Of a DNA stretch of 10,359 bases, positions 1 to 7,670 are shown piece by piece. The notes beneath the pieces are model-generated. The model saw only the letters and a list, made by a program, of their open reading frames with translations. It made no database searches and had not been told where the DNA came from. Position 1 is the stretch's first letter. The number at the start of each line of letters is the position of its first letter. The stretch lies in the NCBI GenBank assembly GCA_031273485.1, contig JAISRS010000540.1, positions 1-10,359 on the forward strand. The letters run 5' to 3'. The position numbers and the translations under genes are program-made. This DNA comes from Prevotellaceae bacterium. GTDB taxonomy: Bacteria > Bacteroidota > Bacteroidia > Bacteroidales > UBA932.

Positions 1-740
1 GAAATAAGGCCGGCCTCGGCATTGATTTTTCCCAGTTCCAGTTGGTACATTTCGTTTTGCGAAATCAGCCCGATGCTTCGTTTCCCTCTGGCAATATCGA
101 AGAGTTTGACGGCATTGTCGAGATTGATATTTGCCATCTCCAGATTGGTCATAGCCAACAGCAAATCAAAGTAATAGTTAATCACATTCAGGTAGATTTC
201 TTCCCTGTTGACTTGGTATTGCTTCAGGGCTTCCCTGTATCTTTCGGGTTCGATACGCATCGCCCATTTCAGGGTTTTGGCGTGAAACAGAGGTTGTTGC
301 AGGGTGACGGAGAGCGGAACGCTCAGGTATCCCGTGGTACGTTTGTCGAACTGGTCGATTCGTTGCAATTGCGACTGAACGGTAAACGTACCTCCCGTCA
401 AAGGGATATTCTGCTCAATCGACAACGAGAGGTTTTCGATGAGTGTGTTATTTTTAACAAACCCATACGAGCCGTCTTCTTTCTGGTAGGTGCCGAGGGA
501 GCGGTTCAAACTGGGCAAAGTGCCGTCTAATATCACATTCGGCAATAATTCGGCTTTGTAATTCCGGTATTGCCACACCGCATTCAAGAACAGGTTTCGC
601 GCAATGGACGCATCCAGCGACCGCTCTTCGGCCAACGTAAAGGCGTCTTCAAGCGTCAACAGACGCTCCTGGGCTTTTCCCGCGCCCAGACTCGACAGGC
701 AGAGGATGGCCGCCCAAACGAAATGCTCCAATTTATTCAT
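1..740 (-). CDS. TolC-family outer membrane efflux protein, N-terminal part (cut by window edge)
   Basis: This gene reads open from ATG at 740 to the left edge, about 246 codons, with no stop. It begins with a signal peptide (basic start, hydrophobic core WAAILCLSSLG, likely cleavage near GKAQ). The mature start LLTLEDAFTLAEERS is the usual opening of TolC-type outer membrane factors. Further on come LLPNVILDGTLPSLNRS, a beta-barrel-like stretch with IPLTGGTF, and helical segments (INYYFDLLLAMTNLEMA, LFDIARGKRSIGLIS) matching the periplasmic alpha-barrel. TolC proteins form the outer membrane duct for tripartite exporters. The start overlaps the end of the upstream permease gene by 8 bases, so it probably exports whatever the two FtsX permeases and ATPase handle. 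A membrane-fusion (HlyD/MacA-like) partner is not in the window and would be expected further left. The family call is strong; the substrate is inferred from context. Confidence 0.9.
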   Translation of the reverse strand, partial: MNKLEHFVWAAILCLSSLGAGKAQERLLTLEDAFTLAEERSLDASIARNLFLNAVWQYRNYKAELLPNVILDGTLPSLNRSLGTYQKEDGSYGFVKNNTLIENLSLSIEQNIPLTGGTFTVQSQLQRIDQFDKRTTGYLSVPLSVTLQQPLFHAKTLKWAMRIEPERYREALKQYQVNREEIYLNVINYYFDLLLAMTNLEMANINLDNAVKLFDIARGKRSIGLISQNEMYQLELGKINAEAGLI

Positions 741-1905
741 ACTGCAAGGCTTCCGCCGGTTTTACCCTTGATACGCTCCATGCCGGAAACCAGGCACTTA
801 CAACCGAAAACAACACCATAATCCCGGCAGCAACGGCAAAGCCCACCAACTGACCGGAGGTGTAAACCAGAAAGAAAAGAATCAACGAGGGCAAAACAGC
901 CAGGCATGTGAGTAGTAAACTTTCCGCTATAACCGTATATATCAGTTGTTTTCTTGTAGAACCCAAGGCCATCCGCAGGGCATATTCGGCGAAATGTTTC
1001 TGCGCATAAAGCCAGAACAACCCAAAGGTGCCGATAAAGGCAAAAAACGTGAAAAAGGCAATGGATACGCCCAGTAAAACCCACCAGATGGTCTTTGTGA
1101 AAACAGGGGCGGTTCGCAGGGTTTCCATATCTATGATGACAGGTTCTACCCTGTCGAGGCTTAGCTGTCGCTTGGTTTCGTTGTAAAAAGAGAGGAAAAA
1201 CGCATCCTTCTCATTCCCTTTCAGTCGCACAACATACTGAATTTTACTTGGATGGGAAAGGTATACGGGAATAACCACTGCCGGCGGAGAGGGATCGAAA
1301 GGTTGCTGCTTCAGTCCGGCCACCACGCCAACGACGGTAAACGTTTGCGAGCCTAATATAAGCTTTTTCCCGACGGCGCTGCTCCATCCTGCTTTTTCGG
1401 CCAATTGGCGGGTAATCACCACAGGGTCAGTCCCGTCATCCCGTTTTTTGTTCGTCAACCATTCCCCCTCCTCCAATACGGGACGAAAAACCGAAAGCCC
1501 GTATTCGTCAGAGCCTTTGACGAATACATCTATTCTGCGATTTTCAATCACCACCGAATCGACGGGCATATGCATGTCGGTGCCGAAATAGGGAGCCAGG
1601 TAATGGCTTTTCGTGAGGGAAAGGACATGCGGCAATTGTTTTAAATTTCCGGCAATGCTCTCATAATTCCGGTAAATGTCAGCCATTTCCTCTGGAGTCA
1701 GGTCGCCTTTGATGGTATTCCATCCGCACAATATTGTGTTGTCAACATCCAATAAACCGGGCGTTTTGTATTTTTTTACCATGTCGAATATCCCGACCAG
1801 ACAAACCATCAGTACCAGCATAATCAATGCCTGTTCGACAAAGATTCCCCGGTAATTCTTTTTCCGGTTCCACAGCAATTTTAAAATATGTCGCATCATT
1901 TTCAT
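733..1905 (-). CDS. FtsX/MacB-type ABC transporter permease (second permease)
   Basis: A 390-residue inner membrane permease with the MacB layout: one N-terminal membrane helix (about residues 21-42), a large extracytoplasmic domain (about 45-270) and three C-terminal helices (about 274-300, 325-348, 353-375). The FtsX signature is visible as EYALRMALGSTRKQL (307-321) and the typical ending PAWSVSRVKPAEALQYE. MacB-type permeases do not move substrate through the membrane; they drive periplasmic substrate through a TolC duct. The ATG overlaps the previous gene's stop as ATGA, and a strong AGGAGGT lies just upstream inside that gene, which fixes the start. The predicted sequence differs clearly from the neighbouring permease, so the two probably form a heterodimer. 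Assignment to peptide export is inference from the RiPP genes upstream. Confidence 0.88.
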   Translation of the reverse strand: MKMMRHILKLLWNRKKNYRGIFVEQALIMLVLMVCLVGIFDMVKKYKTPGLLDVDNTILCGWNTIKGDLTPEEMADIYRNYESIAGNLKQLPHVLSLTKSHYLAPYFGTDMHMPVDSVVIENRRIDVFVKGSDEYGLSVFRPVLEEGEWLTNKKRDDGTDPVVITRQLAEKAGWSSAVGKKLILGSQTFTVVGVVAGLKQQPFDPSPPAVVIPVYLSHPSKIQYVVRLKGNEKDAFFLSFYNETKRQLSLDRVEPVIIDMETLRTAPVFTKTIWWVLLGVSIAFFTFFAFIGTFGLFWLYAQKHFAEYALRMALGSTRKQLIYTVIAESLLLTCLAVLPSLILFFLVYTSGQLVGFAVAAGIMVLFSVVSAWFPAWSVSRVKPAEALQYE

Positions 1906-3116
1906 TGCATACCTCCTTTCAATACATCGGCAATGTTACGCTTTGCCGTCACGTAAGCCGGAATCCCTCCGAACATAAATAAAAACAACATCATCAACGG
2001 AACGATTACGCCTGCAATAACGAAAAAATCAACGCCTGATATCAACGAAGTACTCCCCAGCATGGGTATATCAAAAAACGTGCGCTGTATCATCAAAACA
2101 AAGGGTTTCGTCGCTACAATCCCGATCAAAGTACCGGCCATTACCAAAAGCAAATCTTCAAGCATTAACTGGAAAAAGGAAGCTAATTTACCAGATCCAA
2201 AGGTGCGCCTGATAGCTATTTCTTCCGCCCGGTTACGGGTATAAGCCAGTTTCAAAGTTAGGATATTAATAGCGGGAATCAGCAGCAAAAGCAGTATAAT
2301 CGTACCAATACCCAATCCGAGCACCGAATCGCCCGACTGTCCTATTTTTTGTTCTTTCACCGTGCTTATGTTTCCCGTATAAACCGATACGTTTTTCTTG
2401 CTGAAAGATTGCTCAACTGCTTTGCTTACCAACTCTTTAGCTCGCTTCATATCTGTCGGCGAAGAGAAGAAAACGTGCAAAGTAAAAGGATTGGAAAAAG
2501 GATAAAACGTATGGGGAAACCATATCTCGGAAGTACTGGTAGGCGAAGAGATAAACGAAAAATCATCCACCACACCAACTATCTCAAAATCCATTCCCCG
2601 CACTTCTATTTTCCTCCCCACAATGTCGAGGGAACGAAAACAGGATTTCGCCAGGTTTTTCGTGATGACTACCCCATTTTTCCGGGCCTCACATTCATCC
2701 CTCGTAAAGGGGCGTCCTGCCAGGAATGTATAGCTGTACATCTCCCAAAATTCCGCATTCACGTATGCCACCGAAAAGATTCTGAAACGATCCTGAATCA
2801 ACGCATTGACCGTACCCTGATTGATGATGGAATAAGAGGTATATTCTTTGATGTCCTGCAAGAGAAAATCAATTTCTATCCGCGACAATCCACCGATATT
2901 TTTCCCGTCATTATCCGTAAAAGTACTCACGGAAAGGGTGCGGTCGGCATGGACGGATGGCGGGTAATTGCTCAGCGCTGTATACGCCAACTGCGCCAAA
3001 AAAACAACAAAAATAAAGGTAAAAGCCGTACCCGAAGCACAAAACAGGGCGTATGCTTTGTTTTTCCGAATATTATATAAAGCAGACTTGATGTGTTGCG
3101 CCCATTTCCTTTTCAT
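1902..3116 (-). CDS. FtsX/MacB-type ABC transporter permease (first permease)
   Basis: A 404-residue permease. One membrane helix (about 22-48) is followed by a MacB periplasmic core domain, recognisable from FLAGRPFTRDE (131-141), a VVITKNLAKSCF block (149-160) and FEIVGVVDDF (177-186). Three C-terminal helices follow (about 265-290, 319-342, 364-384). The FtsX region shows RAEEIAIRRTFGSGK (296-310), and the protein ends with PAYVTAKRNIADVLKGG. Its ATG overlaps the stop of the ATPase gene by 4 bases (ATGA at 3113-3116), and its own stop overlaps the next permease by 4 bases. These tight overlaps indicate one coupled unit of ATPase, permease and permease. The family is known to export peptides, lipoproteins and antibiotics. 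The cargo here is not shown by this gene itself. Confidence 0.9.
   Translation of the reverse strand: MKRKWAQHIKSALYNIRKNKAYALFCASGTAFTFIFVVFLAQLAYTALSNYPPSVHADRTLSVSTFTDNDGKNIGGLSRIEIDFLLQDIKEYTSYSIINQGTVNALIQDRFRIFSVAYVNAEFWEMYSYTFLAGRPFTRDECEARKNGVVITKNLAKSCFRSLDIVGRKIEVRGMDFEIVGVVDDFSFISSPTSTSEIWFPHTFYPFSNPFTLHVFFSSPTDMKRAKELVSKAVEQSFSKKNVSVYTGNISTVKEQKIGQSGDSVLGLGIGTIILLLLLIPAINILTLKLAYTRNRAEEIAIRRTFGSGKLASFFQLMLEDLLLVMAGTLIGIVATKPFVLMIQRTFFDIPMLGSTSLISGVDFFVIAGVIVPLMMLFLFMFGGIPAYVTAKRNIADVLKGGMQ
1911..1918 (-). promoter_or_regulatory. Strong Shine-Dalgarno site for the second permease
   Basis: On the minus strand this reads AAGGAGGT, five bases before the ATG at 1905, and lies inside the 3' end of the upstream permease gene. 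It supports the ATG at 1905 and translational coupling through the ATGA overlap. Such a strong site contrasts with the A-rich leaders without Shine-Dalgarno sites in front of the maturase and precursor genes. Confidence 0.75.
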
Positions 3117-3781
3117 ACCTCGCTGATTATGCCATCCAACATACGAACGATTTTTTGCGTTTGCCCCGCAATCTTTTCATCGTGTGTGACCATCACGATG
3201 GTCGTACCTTCTTGGTTGATTTCCACCAATAATTTCATGATTTCGTCGCTCATTTTACTGTCCAGATTACCTGTTGGCTCATCCGCCAGGATGATTTCGG
3301 GCTTGCCAATGAGAGCGCGGGCGATGGCTACACGCTGGCACTGTCCGCCAGACAATTGCGAAGGGAAATGTTTCAACCTATGCGATAAGCCGACCTTTTC
3401 GAGTACGTCCAGCGCCCGCTGCCGGCACTCTTTTTCAGCAACATGGCTCCGATAGAGCAAGGGCAACTCCACATTATCCAGCACATTGAGCGCCGGTATC
3501 AAGTGAAAACGCTGGAAAATAAAGCCGAGCACATTGTTACGGAACTTGGCCGTTTCAGCGTCGCGCATGGCCGTCACCTCCGACCCATTGATCACGATAT
3601 GCCCGCCGGTAGGCTGATCCAACAAGCCTATCATGTTCAGCAAGGTCGATTTCCCGCACCCCGACGGCCCCATGATGGAAAGGAACGTCCCTCGTTCAAC
3701 ATCCAGATTCACCGCATTGAGCGCCGTTGTTTTGATTTCCTTGGTATAAAATACCTTGGTGAGATTCTTGATTTCAATCAT
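3113..3781 (-). CDS. ABC transporter ATPase, MacB/LolD class
   Basis: A 222-residue single nucleotide-binding domain. Walker A is GPSGCGKS (38-45), the Q-loop glutamine is at about 90 (GFIFQRFHL), the signature is LSGGQ (143-147), Walker B is IILADE (163-168) followed by the D-loop PTGNLDS, and the switch histidine is in VTHDE (about 200). The length and the FIFQRFHLIPALNVLDNVELPL region are typical of the MacB/LolD/FtsE group that pairs with FtsX permeases. All catalytic residues are present, so it should be active. There is no peptidase (C39) domain, so this transporter cannot cleave a double-glycine leader itself. The gene starts 24 bases after the ligase-like gene's stop, with only a weak GA-rich ribosome site. 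It also marks the point where base composition rises from very AT-rich to moderate GC. Confidence 0.95.
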   Translation of the reverse strand: MIEIKNLTKVFYTKEIKTTALNAVNLDVERGTFLSIMGPSGCGKSTLLNMIGLLDQPTGGHIVINGSEVTAMRDAETAKFRNNVLGFIFQRFHLIPALNVLDNVELPLLYRSHVAEKECRQRALDVLEKVGLSHRLKHFPSQLSGGQCQRVAIARALIGKPEIILADEPTGNLDSKMSDEIMKLLVEINQEGTTIVMVTHDEKIAGQTQKIVRMLDGIISEV

Positions 3782-3805
3782 AATATTCTCATTTAAATTG
3801 CGTAA

Positions 3806-6040
3806 TTAGTTAGAAAGAATAGTTGAAATATATTTGTCATACATCATAACGGTTGAACTTTTATACCAGTTTTCAAACTTAGTATTATAATCATATCGAA
3901 ATAGTTTTCTATTCTCTATCATTTCTTCAAATTTGCCAGATTGTAGAAAAAGTTCCACATCCCTATTTGTATGAAGATTGTTATTTAGATACAGGAATTT
4001 TGTCAAATAAAACATTTTGTTTTCATTTTCTATTTGGGATAAATAAAGCCAAGGATACGCTAAATTTGGCATCAAAGTTAACGCTTCACTTAACATTATT
4101 TTTGCATCTTTATGCTCTCCAAATAAAAACAATATATATCCAAATTTTGCTAATTCAATTGGGTTGTTAGTTTTCATTGTCTGCTTTATAAAATCCAAAT
4201 TCTTATGTAAATTCTTCTTTAATTTATTTGAAATAACTGAGTCACTATCAATAGAATATTTCCAATAGGAACTTCCAACAATTAATGGTGAAAGTTCTAC
4301 TAGTTTTACCATATAGGGCAATGCTCGATCCGTTTCCCCTAATTCATATAACATATTGAACATTGCAAAATTATATAGTCCATTATCAGGATATTTTAAA
4401 GTCAAATACTCAAGAATATATTTTGCGGAATCTAATTTGTTCTCTGATTTTAGAATCATTGCAAGTTGAAATTGCAACATTTTGTCATGCTTGTTTTTCC
4501 TTATAGCCTTTTTTAAATATTTTTTTGACTCAAATAAATGATCTGTATTTTTTGTGTTTTTGAAAATTTCCCAATGAATAATACTCCTATTAATCAAATA
4601 TGGTGTTCTTTGATGTGTTTTAGAAACATGTTTTAAAGCTTCATAATACTCCTTTTCACCCATAGAAATAATAGCCTTCGTGTTATGATATTCATCATTC
4701 GTATAGATAGAAGAAAAAACAATTATAGATATACAGCAGAGAGGAAAAAAAACAAGTATAATATTTTGGACTATGTGGGAAAAACAAAAAGAATTATTAG
4801 ACTTAGTTGCAAAATTAAGTAATATAGCAACTAACATAAAGACTATTATCTGACACCCACTTGAATTAAAAAATAAGGGAAATGTAGCTTCTTTAATAAA
4901 TAGTACTACAAGGAAGAAAAATATCACTCTGCTGATGAATCGGGAAAATGGATTGTCTTGTCTTTTGATGACAAATATCAATGTTATAAACAAAAATAAC
5001 CATATTATCAATCCTACTATACCCTGTTCTGTCAATAATTGCATATAAGAGTTTGGAGCAAAATTAGTGTACTCTATATTATCATCTTCATATCTCATAT
5101 CATTTATAACCATCGAAAATGTTTGTGTTCCTGTTCCAATTATAGGCGATTCTTTAAAAACATTATAAGAAGAAGAGATTGCATCTTGTCTACCAGAAAT
5201 ACTTCTTTGTTGTGAGATTGTTTCATTGAATTTTAAAGTGCAAATAACATCATCTTTAAATAGCATACAAAATATTAATAGTGGGAGCAAAAGGATAAAA
5301 ATTGCATATACTTTCTTGATGATTCTTGTTTTTCTAAAAATAATAAAACAAATACAACCAATTAAAAAAAACAAGAATGTTAGGTAGACTCCTCTTGAAA
5401 ATGATACAACAATCTCAAATATGACTAATATAAAAATTGTATACAATAGAAAAACTGTCATTTTACTTTTTTTGTGAAATATAATTGTCAAAGAAAGAAT
5501 GCCTAAAAAACATAATAATAGCGCTCCCCAAACATTTGTTAGATACCCAACGGGTCTATATCGATACCTGAAATCATATAAATTAGTGAATCCTATATTT
5601 TCAATGCTGTTTTTGAAAAGAAAGAAAGAAGCCAGTGCAATGAGACACAATAAACCTATTATTATACAACACCCAAGTAATAAAGTTTTACATACATTAA
5701 TATCTTGCACATAAGAACGTATAATAAAATAAAATAAAATAGCAAATGTAAACATTCTAAAATATATAAAACTACTGATTATCTCCATTGAAAAGAGTAC
5801 CTCAAATAGCGAAAACAACCAAATTGTTAATAAAATCAGATCGAAATATCTAAAATTTACAGGGTGTTTTTTTGAAGTCCAAATTAGAAATAACACTAAA
5901 CAAACCCCTATTAAAAATAAAGGGTCGTTAATATTGCATACAGATACTAAAAATGCAAGTAGTAGAATCAAAATACCAAACCATTTATTTGGAAGCTTTA
6001 ATGTGTCATTTTTTATTTCCGTATTAACTATTTCATCCAT
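3806..6040 (-). CDS. O-antigen-ligase-like (Wzy_C) polytopic membrane protein with TPR-like C-terminal region
   Basis: A 744-residue protein. Residues about 20-445 carry roughly a dozen hydrophobic helices. Within them is a ligase-like core: VSFSRGVYLTFLF (212-224), a loop with SISGRQDAI and SPIIGTGTQTF (298-308), and NSYMQLLTEQGIVGL (330-344). These fit the Wzy_C fold shared by WaaL O-antigen ligases, Wzy polymerases and PglL-type protein O-glycosyltransferases. Residues about 450-744 look like helical TPR repeats, for example GEKEYYEALKHVSK, LDSAKYILEYLTLKYPDN and LGETDRALPYMVKLVELSP. Its ATG lies 5 bases after the M50 gene stop, with a good ribosome site, so it belongs to the peptide operon. 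Its role there is unknown: peptide glycosylation, surface glycan change or self-protection are all possible. The gene is strongly AT-rich, like the rest of the RiPP block. Confidence 0.75.
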   Translation of the reverse strand: MDEIVNTEIKNDTLKLPNKWFGILILLLAFLVSVCNINDPLFLIGVCLVLFLIWTSKKHPVNFRYFDLILLTIWLFSLFEVLFSMEIISSFIYFRMFTFAILFYFIIRSYVQDINVCKTLLLGCCIIIGLLCLIALASFFLFKNSIENIGFTNLYDFRYRYRPVGYLTNVWGALLLCFLGILSLTIIFHKKSKMTVFLLYTIFILVIFEIVVSFSRGVYLTFLFFLIGCICFIIFRKTRIIKKVYAIFILLLPLLIFCMLFKDDVICTLKFNETISQQRSISGRQDAISSSYNVFKESPIIGTGTQTFSMVINDMRYEDDNIEYTNFAPNSYMQLLTEQGIVGLIIWLFLFITLIFVIKRQDNPFSRFISRVIFFFLVVLFIKEATFPLFFNSSGCQIIVFMLVAILLNFATKSNNSFCFSHIVQNIILVFFPLCCISIIVFSSIYTNDEYHNTKAIISMGEKEYYEALKHVSKTHQRTPYLINRSIIHWEIFKNTKNTDHLFESKKYLKKAIRKNKHDKMLQFQLAMILKSENKLDSAKYILEYLTLKYPDNGLYNFAMFNMLYELGETDRALPYMVKLVELSPLIVGSSYWKYSIDSDSVISNKLKKNLHKNLDFIKQTMKTNNPIELAKFGYILFLFGEHKDAKIMLSEALTLMPNLAYPWLYLSQIENENKMFYLTKFLYLNNNLHTNRDVELFLQSGKFEEMIENRKLFRYDYNTKFENWYKSSTVMMYDKYISTILSN

Positions 6041-6045
6041 ATTTC

Positions 6046-7245
6046 TTAGCTCCTTTTAGTTAGTAATTGTTTTATTAACGGGATTATAATCATTTTACAC
6101 AAAAGAAGAATTATCAAAACAAAAAACAAAAGTTGTGTAAATATAGCCTGGATTAAATTAAAACTTGGAGATATATCATTCGAAAGAGAAGTTACTAATT
6201 GAGTAACATTGTTAGGGAATATTAAAAAAAAACTATACAGAAAAACTGGGATAATATAGAAAACATAAAAAGCAAAAAAGAAGTTTACAACAATGGAATA
6301 AATGGCCATGAATATTTTCTCTTTCTTTTTCATCATTAATAAATATGGTTTCCGCTGTATATTCCTTTTAAAAAGTCTATTAAACATATAAGAAATGAAT
6401 TCTCTAGAGCGTCTTCTTAAATTAGCAACTCCCAATAAATCAGAAGCAATCCAATATCCGTCAAATTTAAAAAATGGATTTAGTGTGCTTAGTAAACCAA
6501 TATTAGATGCAATAATAAAATATTTTATAAAGTTGTTGTAAGTTAAAAAATAGGCGCAAAATATAAAATTTAAAATAATTATCTGGAAATAAACTCCGGC
6601 AAGATTGACAATTATTCTCTGTTGTTTTGGTAATTTCCACACATTTGAAACATCTGTATAGAACACTGGAAAATTCAAATAAAGCCCAAAACCAACTTCT
6701 CCATGCTCTACATTAAAATATTTACATGCCGAAGCATGGCCTAATTCATGAATAAAAGAGAAGACAAGCATTAAACCAATAATTCCTACGACAAAATAAA
6801 TATTAAGTGTCCCTAAATTAAGGAGTTCTGATGAAAAGATTACAAACAACACCTCGAAAGCAAGAAAAATAGATAAAAATACAATAATCAAATACTTGCG
6901 GAATAAATATTTCAATAAATTAGAAAATTTTTCGACTTGTTTTTTGCTGACAAGTTCAATTTTAAATAAAAGTGAATCTTCCTTTTTTGTTTTTGTAGAC
7001 TCAAGAATGGGCATTATAAATTTATCTATAAGACCCATAAATTCTTTTTCACTATACTTTTGATTTTTTGGCCCACGAAAGACATCAACAGCTTCTTTTA
7101 AAGCAGGAAATTCTTTAAGCGTTTTTATTAAGTGTGCTACGAAAAAACTTGCCTCAAAATAACGATCTTCAAATTCAATTAAATATTCCTTTTTTTCATT
7201 AGAAGTATCAAATTCGAAAATTTTAATCTTTTCTATCCCATCCAT
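6046..7245 (-). CDS. M50-type membrane zinc metalloprotease of a peptide biosynthesis cluster
   Basis: A 399-residue polytopic protein. HELGH (166-170) sits inside a membrane helix, and NPFFKFDGYW (256-265) supplies the distal metal-binding Asp, the site-2-protease pattern (HExxH plus NPxxDG). The GYWIASDLLGVANLRRRS continuation is typical of the M50 proteins in RiPP clusters (YydH-like). About 95 cytosolic residues precede the first membrane helix (about 118-137) and could be a divergent PqqD-like peptide-binding domain; that is a tentative reading. I chose ATG at 7245, 11 bases after the precursor stop. A TTG at 7263 would add six residues and overlap the precursor gene, with no better ribosome site. 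The likely job is leader removal from the modified peptides, or immunity proteolysis. The catalytic residues look intact. Family confidence is high; substrate is inferred. Confidence 0.85.
   Translation of the reverse strand: MDGIEKIKIFEFDTSNEKKEYLIEFEDRYFEASFFVAHLIKTLKEFPALKEAVDVFRGPKNQKYSEKEFMGLIDKFIMPILESTKTKKEDSLLFKIELVSKKQVEKFSNLLKYLFRKYLIIVFLSIFLAFEVLFVIFSSELLNLGTLNIYFVVGIIGLMLVFSFIHELGHASACKYFNVEHGEVGFGLYLNFPVFYTDVSNVWKLPKQQRIIVNLAGVYFQIIILNFIFCAYFLTYNNFIKYFIIASNIGLLSTLNPFFKFDGYWIASDLLGVANLRRRSREFISYMFNRLFKRNIQRKPYLLMMKKKEKIFMAIYSIVVNFFFAFYVFYIIPVFLYSFFLIFPNNVTQLVTSLSNDISPSFNLIQAIFTQLLFFVLIILLLCKMIIIPLIKQLLTKRS
6049..6056 (-). promoter_or_regulatory. Shine-Dalgarno site for the ligase-like gene
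   Basis: The minus strand reads AAAGGAGC in the last codons of the M50 gene, eight bases before the ATG at 6040. It supports this start and coupling to the upstream gene. It is the clearest ribosome site within the AT-rich block. Confidence 0.6.
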
Positions 7246-7256
7246 ATTCTCACTTA

Positions 7257-7514
7257 TCACCAAAATTTAATCACACAATCACAACCAAGATGTATACCAC
7301 ATCCACCACCCGTATTTTCACCAGTGCAAGAAGTATACCCAATGCAATCTGATTGTGTTATATTTATATCTTGATTAAACATCTCCAGGATACCACCCAT
7401 GGCCAAAGGATCTGTTTCCAACCTATATTCGAGTTCTTGAATATAAAATTCATCGTATAAATTTTCGTTCAATGACATCAACTCATCATTTTCTATCGCC
7501 GATATTGTTTTCAT
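7257..7514 (-). CDS. RiPP precursor peptide B, Cys-rich core (5 Cys)
   Basis: An 85-residue peptide. An acidic leader (NDELMSLNENLYDEFYIQEL, then RLETDPLA) ends at a GG motif (40-41). A linker ILEMFNQDINITQSD follows, then a core with Cys at 57, 63, 72, 78 and 80, rich in Gly, Ser and Thr, ending in VIKFW. The shared leader region (residues 9-49) matches precursor A at 37 of 41 positions, whereas the core is shorter and has fewer Cys. The pattern of conserved leader and variable core, beside a SPASM radical SAM enzyme, is the standard RiPP substrate arrangement. The Cys residues may form thioether crosslinks (sactipeptide or ranthipeptide style) or disulfides; the sequence does not decide. 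The stop is 11 bases before the M50 start. I know of no named family that fits the core. Confidence 0.85.
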   Translation of the reverse strand: MKTISAIENDELMSLNENLYDEFYIQELEYRLETDPLAMGGILEMFNQDINITQSDCIGYTSCTGENTGGGCGIHLGCDCVIKFW

Positions 7515-7530
7515 TGTTTTTTTTGTTAAT

Positions 7531-7657
7531 TTGATAGGGTTGTCCCAAAAGTCTAATTACAGGGTCTTGAACTTGCAATTTAATCACATACAGCCTGAAT
7601 AGTTTTAATATGAAAGTATTAAAAGAAAATTTCAAACTTTTGGGACAGCTTCATCAA
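7531..7657. mobile_element. Short inverted-repeat element (MITE-like or IS-end remnant) between the precursor genes
   Basis: Two arms of 22 bases, 7531-7552 and 7636-7657, are inverted copies matching at 18 of 22 positions. Their inner 12 bases (TGTCCCAAAAGT against ACTTTTGGGACA) are perfect. About 83 AT-rich bases lie between them with no coding capacity worth calling. The TGTCCCAAAAGT end resembles terminal repeats of several insertion-sequence families; I cannot name one with certainty. No transposase is present, so it is either a non-autonomous element or the fused ends left after internal loss. No clear target-site duplication is seen. In the operon transcript the arms could pair into a long stem 17 bases before the ATG of precursor B, which may influence its expression. 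Confidence 0.55.
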
Positions 7658-7670
7658 GATTTAAGTTTAA

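Noticed and set aside
42..530. Plus-strand frame of 162 codons at the left end
   Set aside because: The minus strand over the same bases encodes a convincing TolC N-terminus with signal peptide; this frame is its shadow.
2349..3080. Long plus-strand reading frame of 243 codons opposite the first permease
   Set aside because: It lies wholly antisense to a gene with clear MacB/FtsX features, and its product has no coherent domain or membrane pattern.
7246..7263. TTG start at 7263 for the M50 protein
   Set aside because: It would overlap the precursor stop by 7 bases with no clear ribosome site; the ATG at 7245 is a standard start with a GTGAG upstream.
7531..7657. Intrinsic transcription terminator between the precursor genes
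   Set aside because: The arms are separated by about 83 bases and are not GC-rich with a following T run; a transposon-type element fits better.
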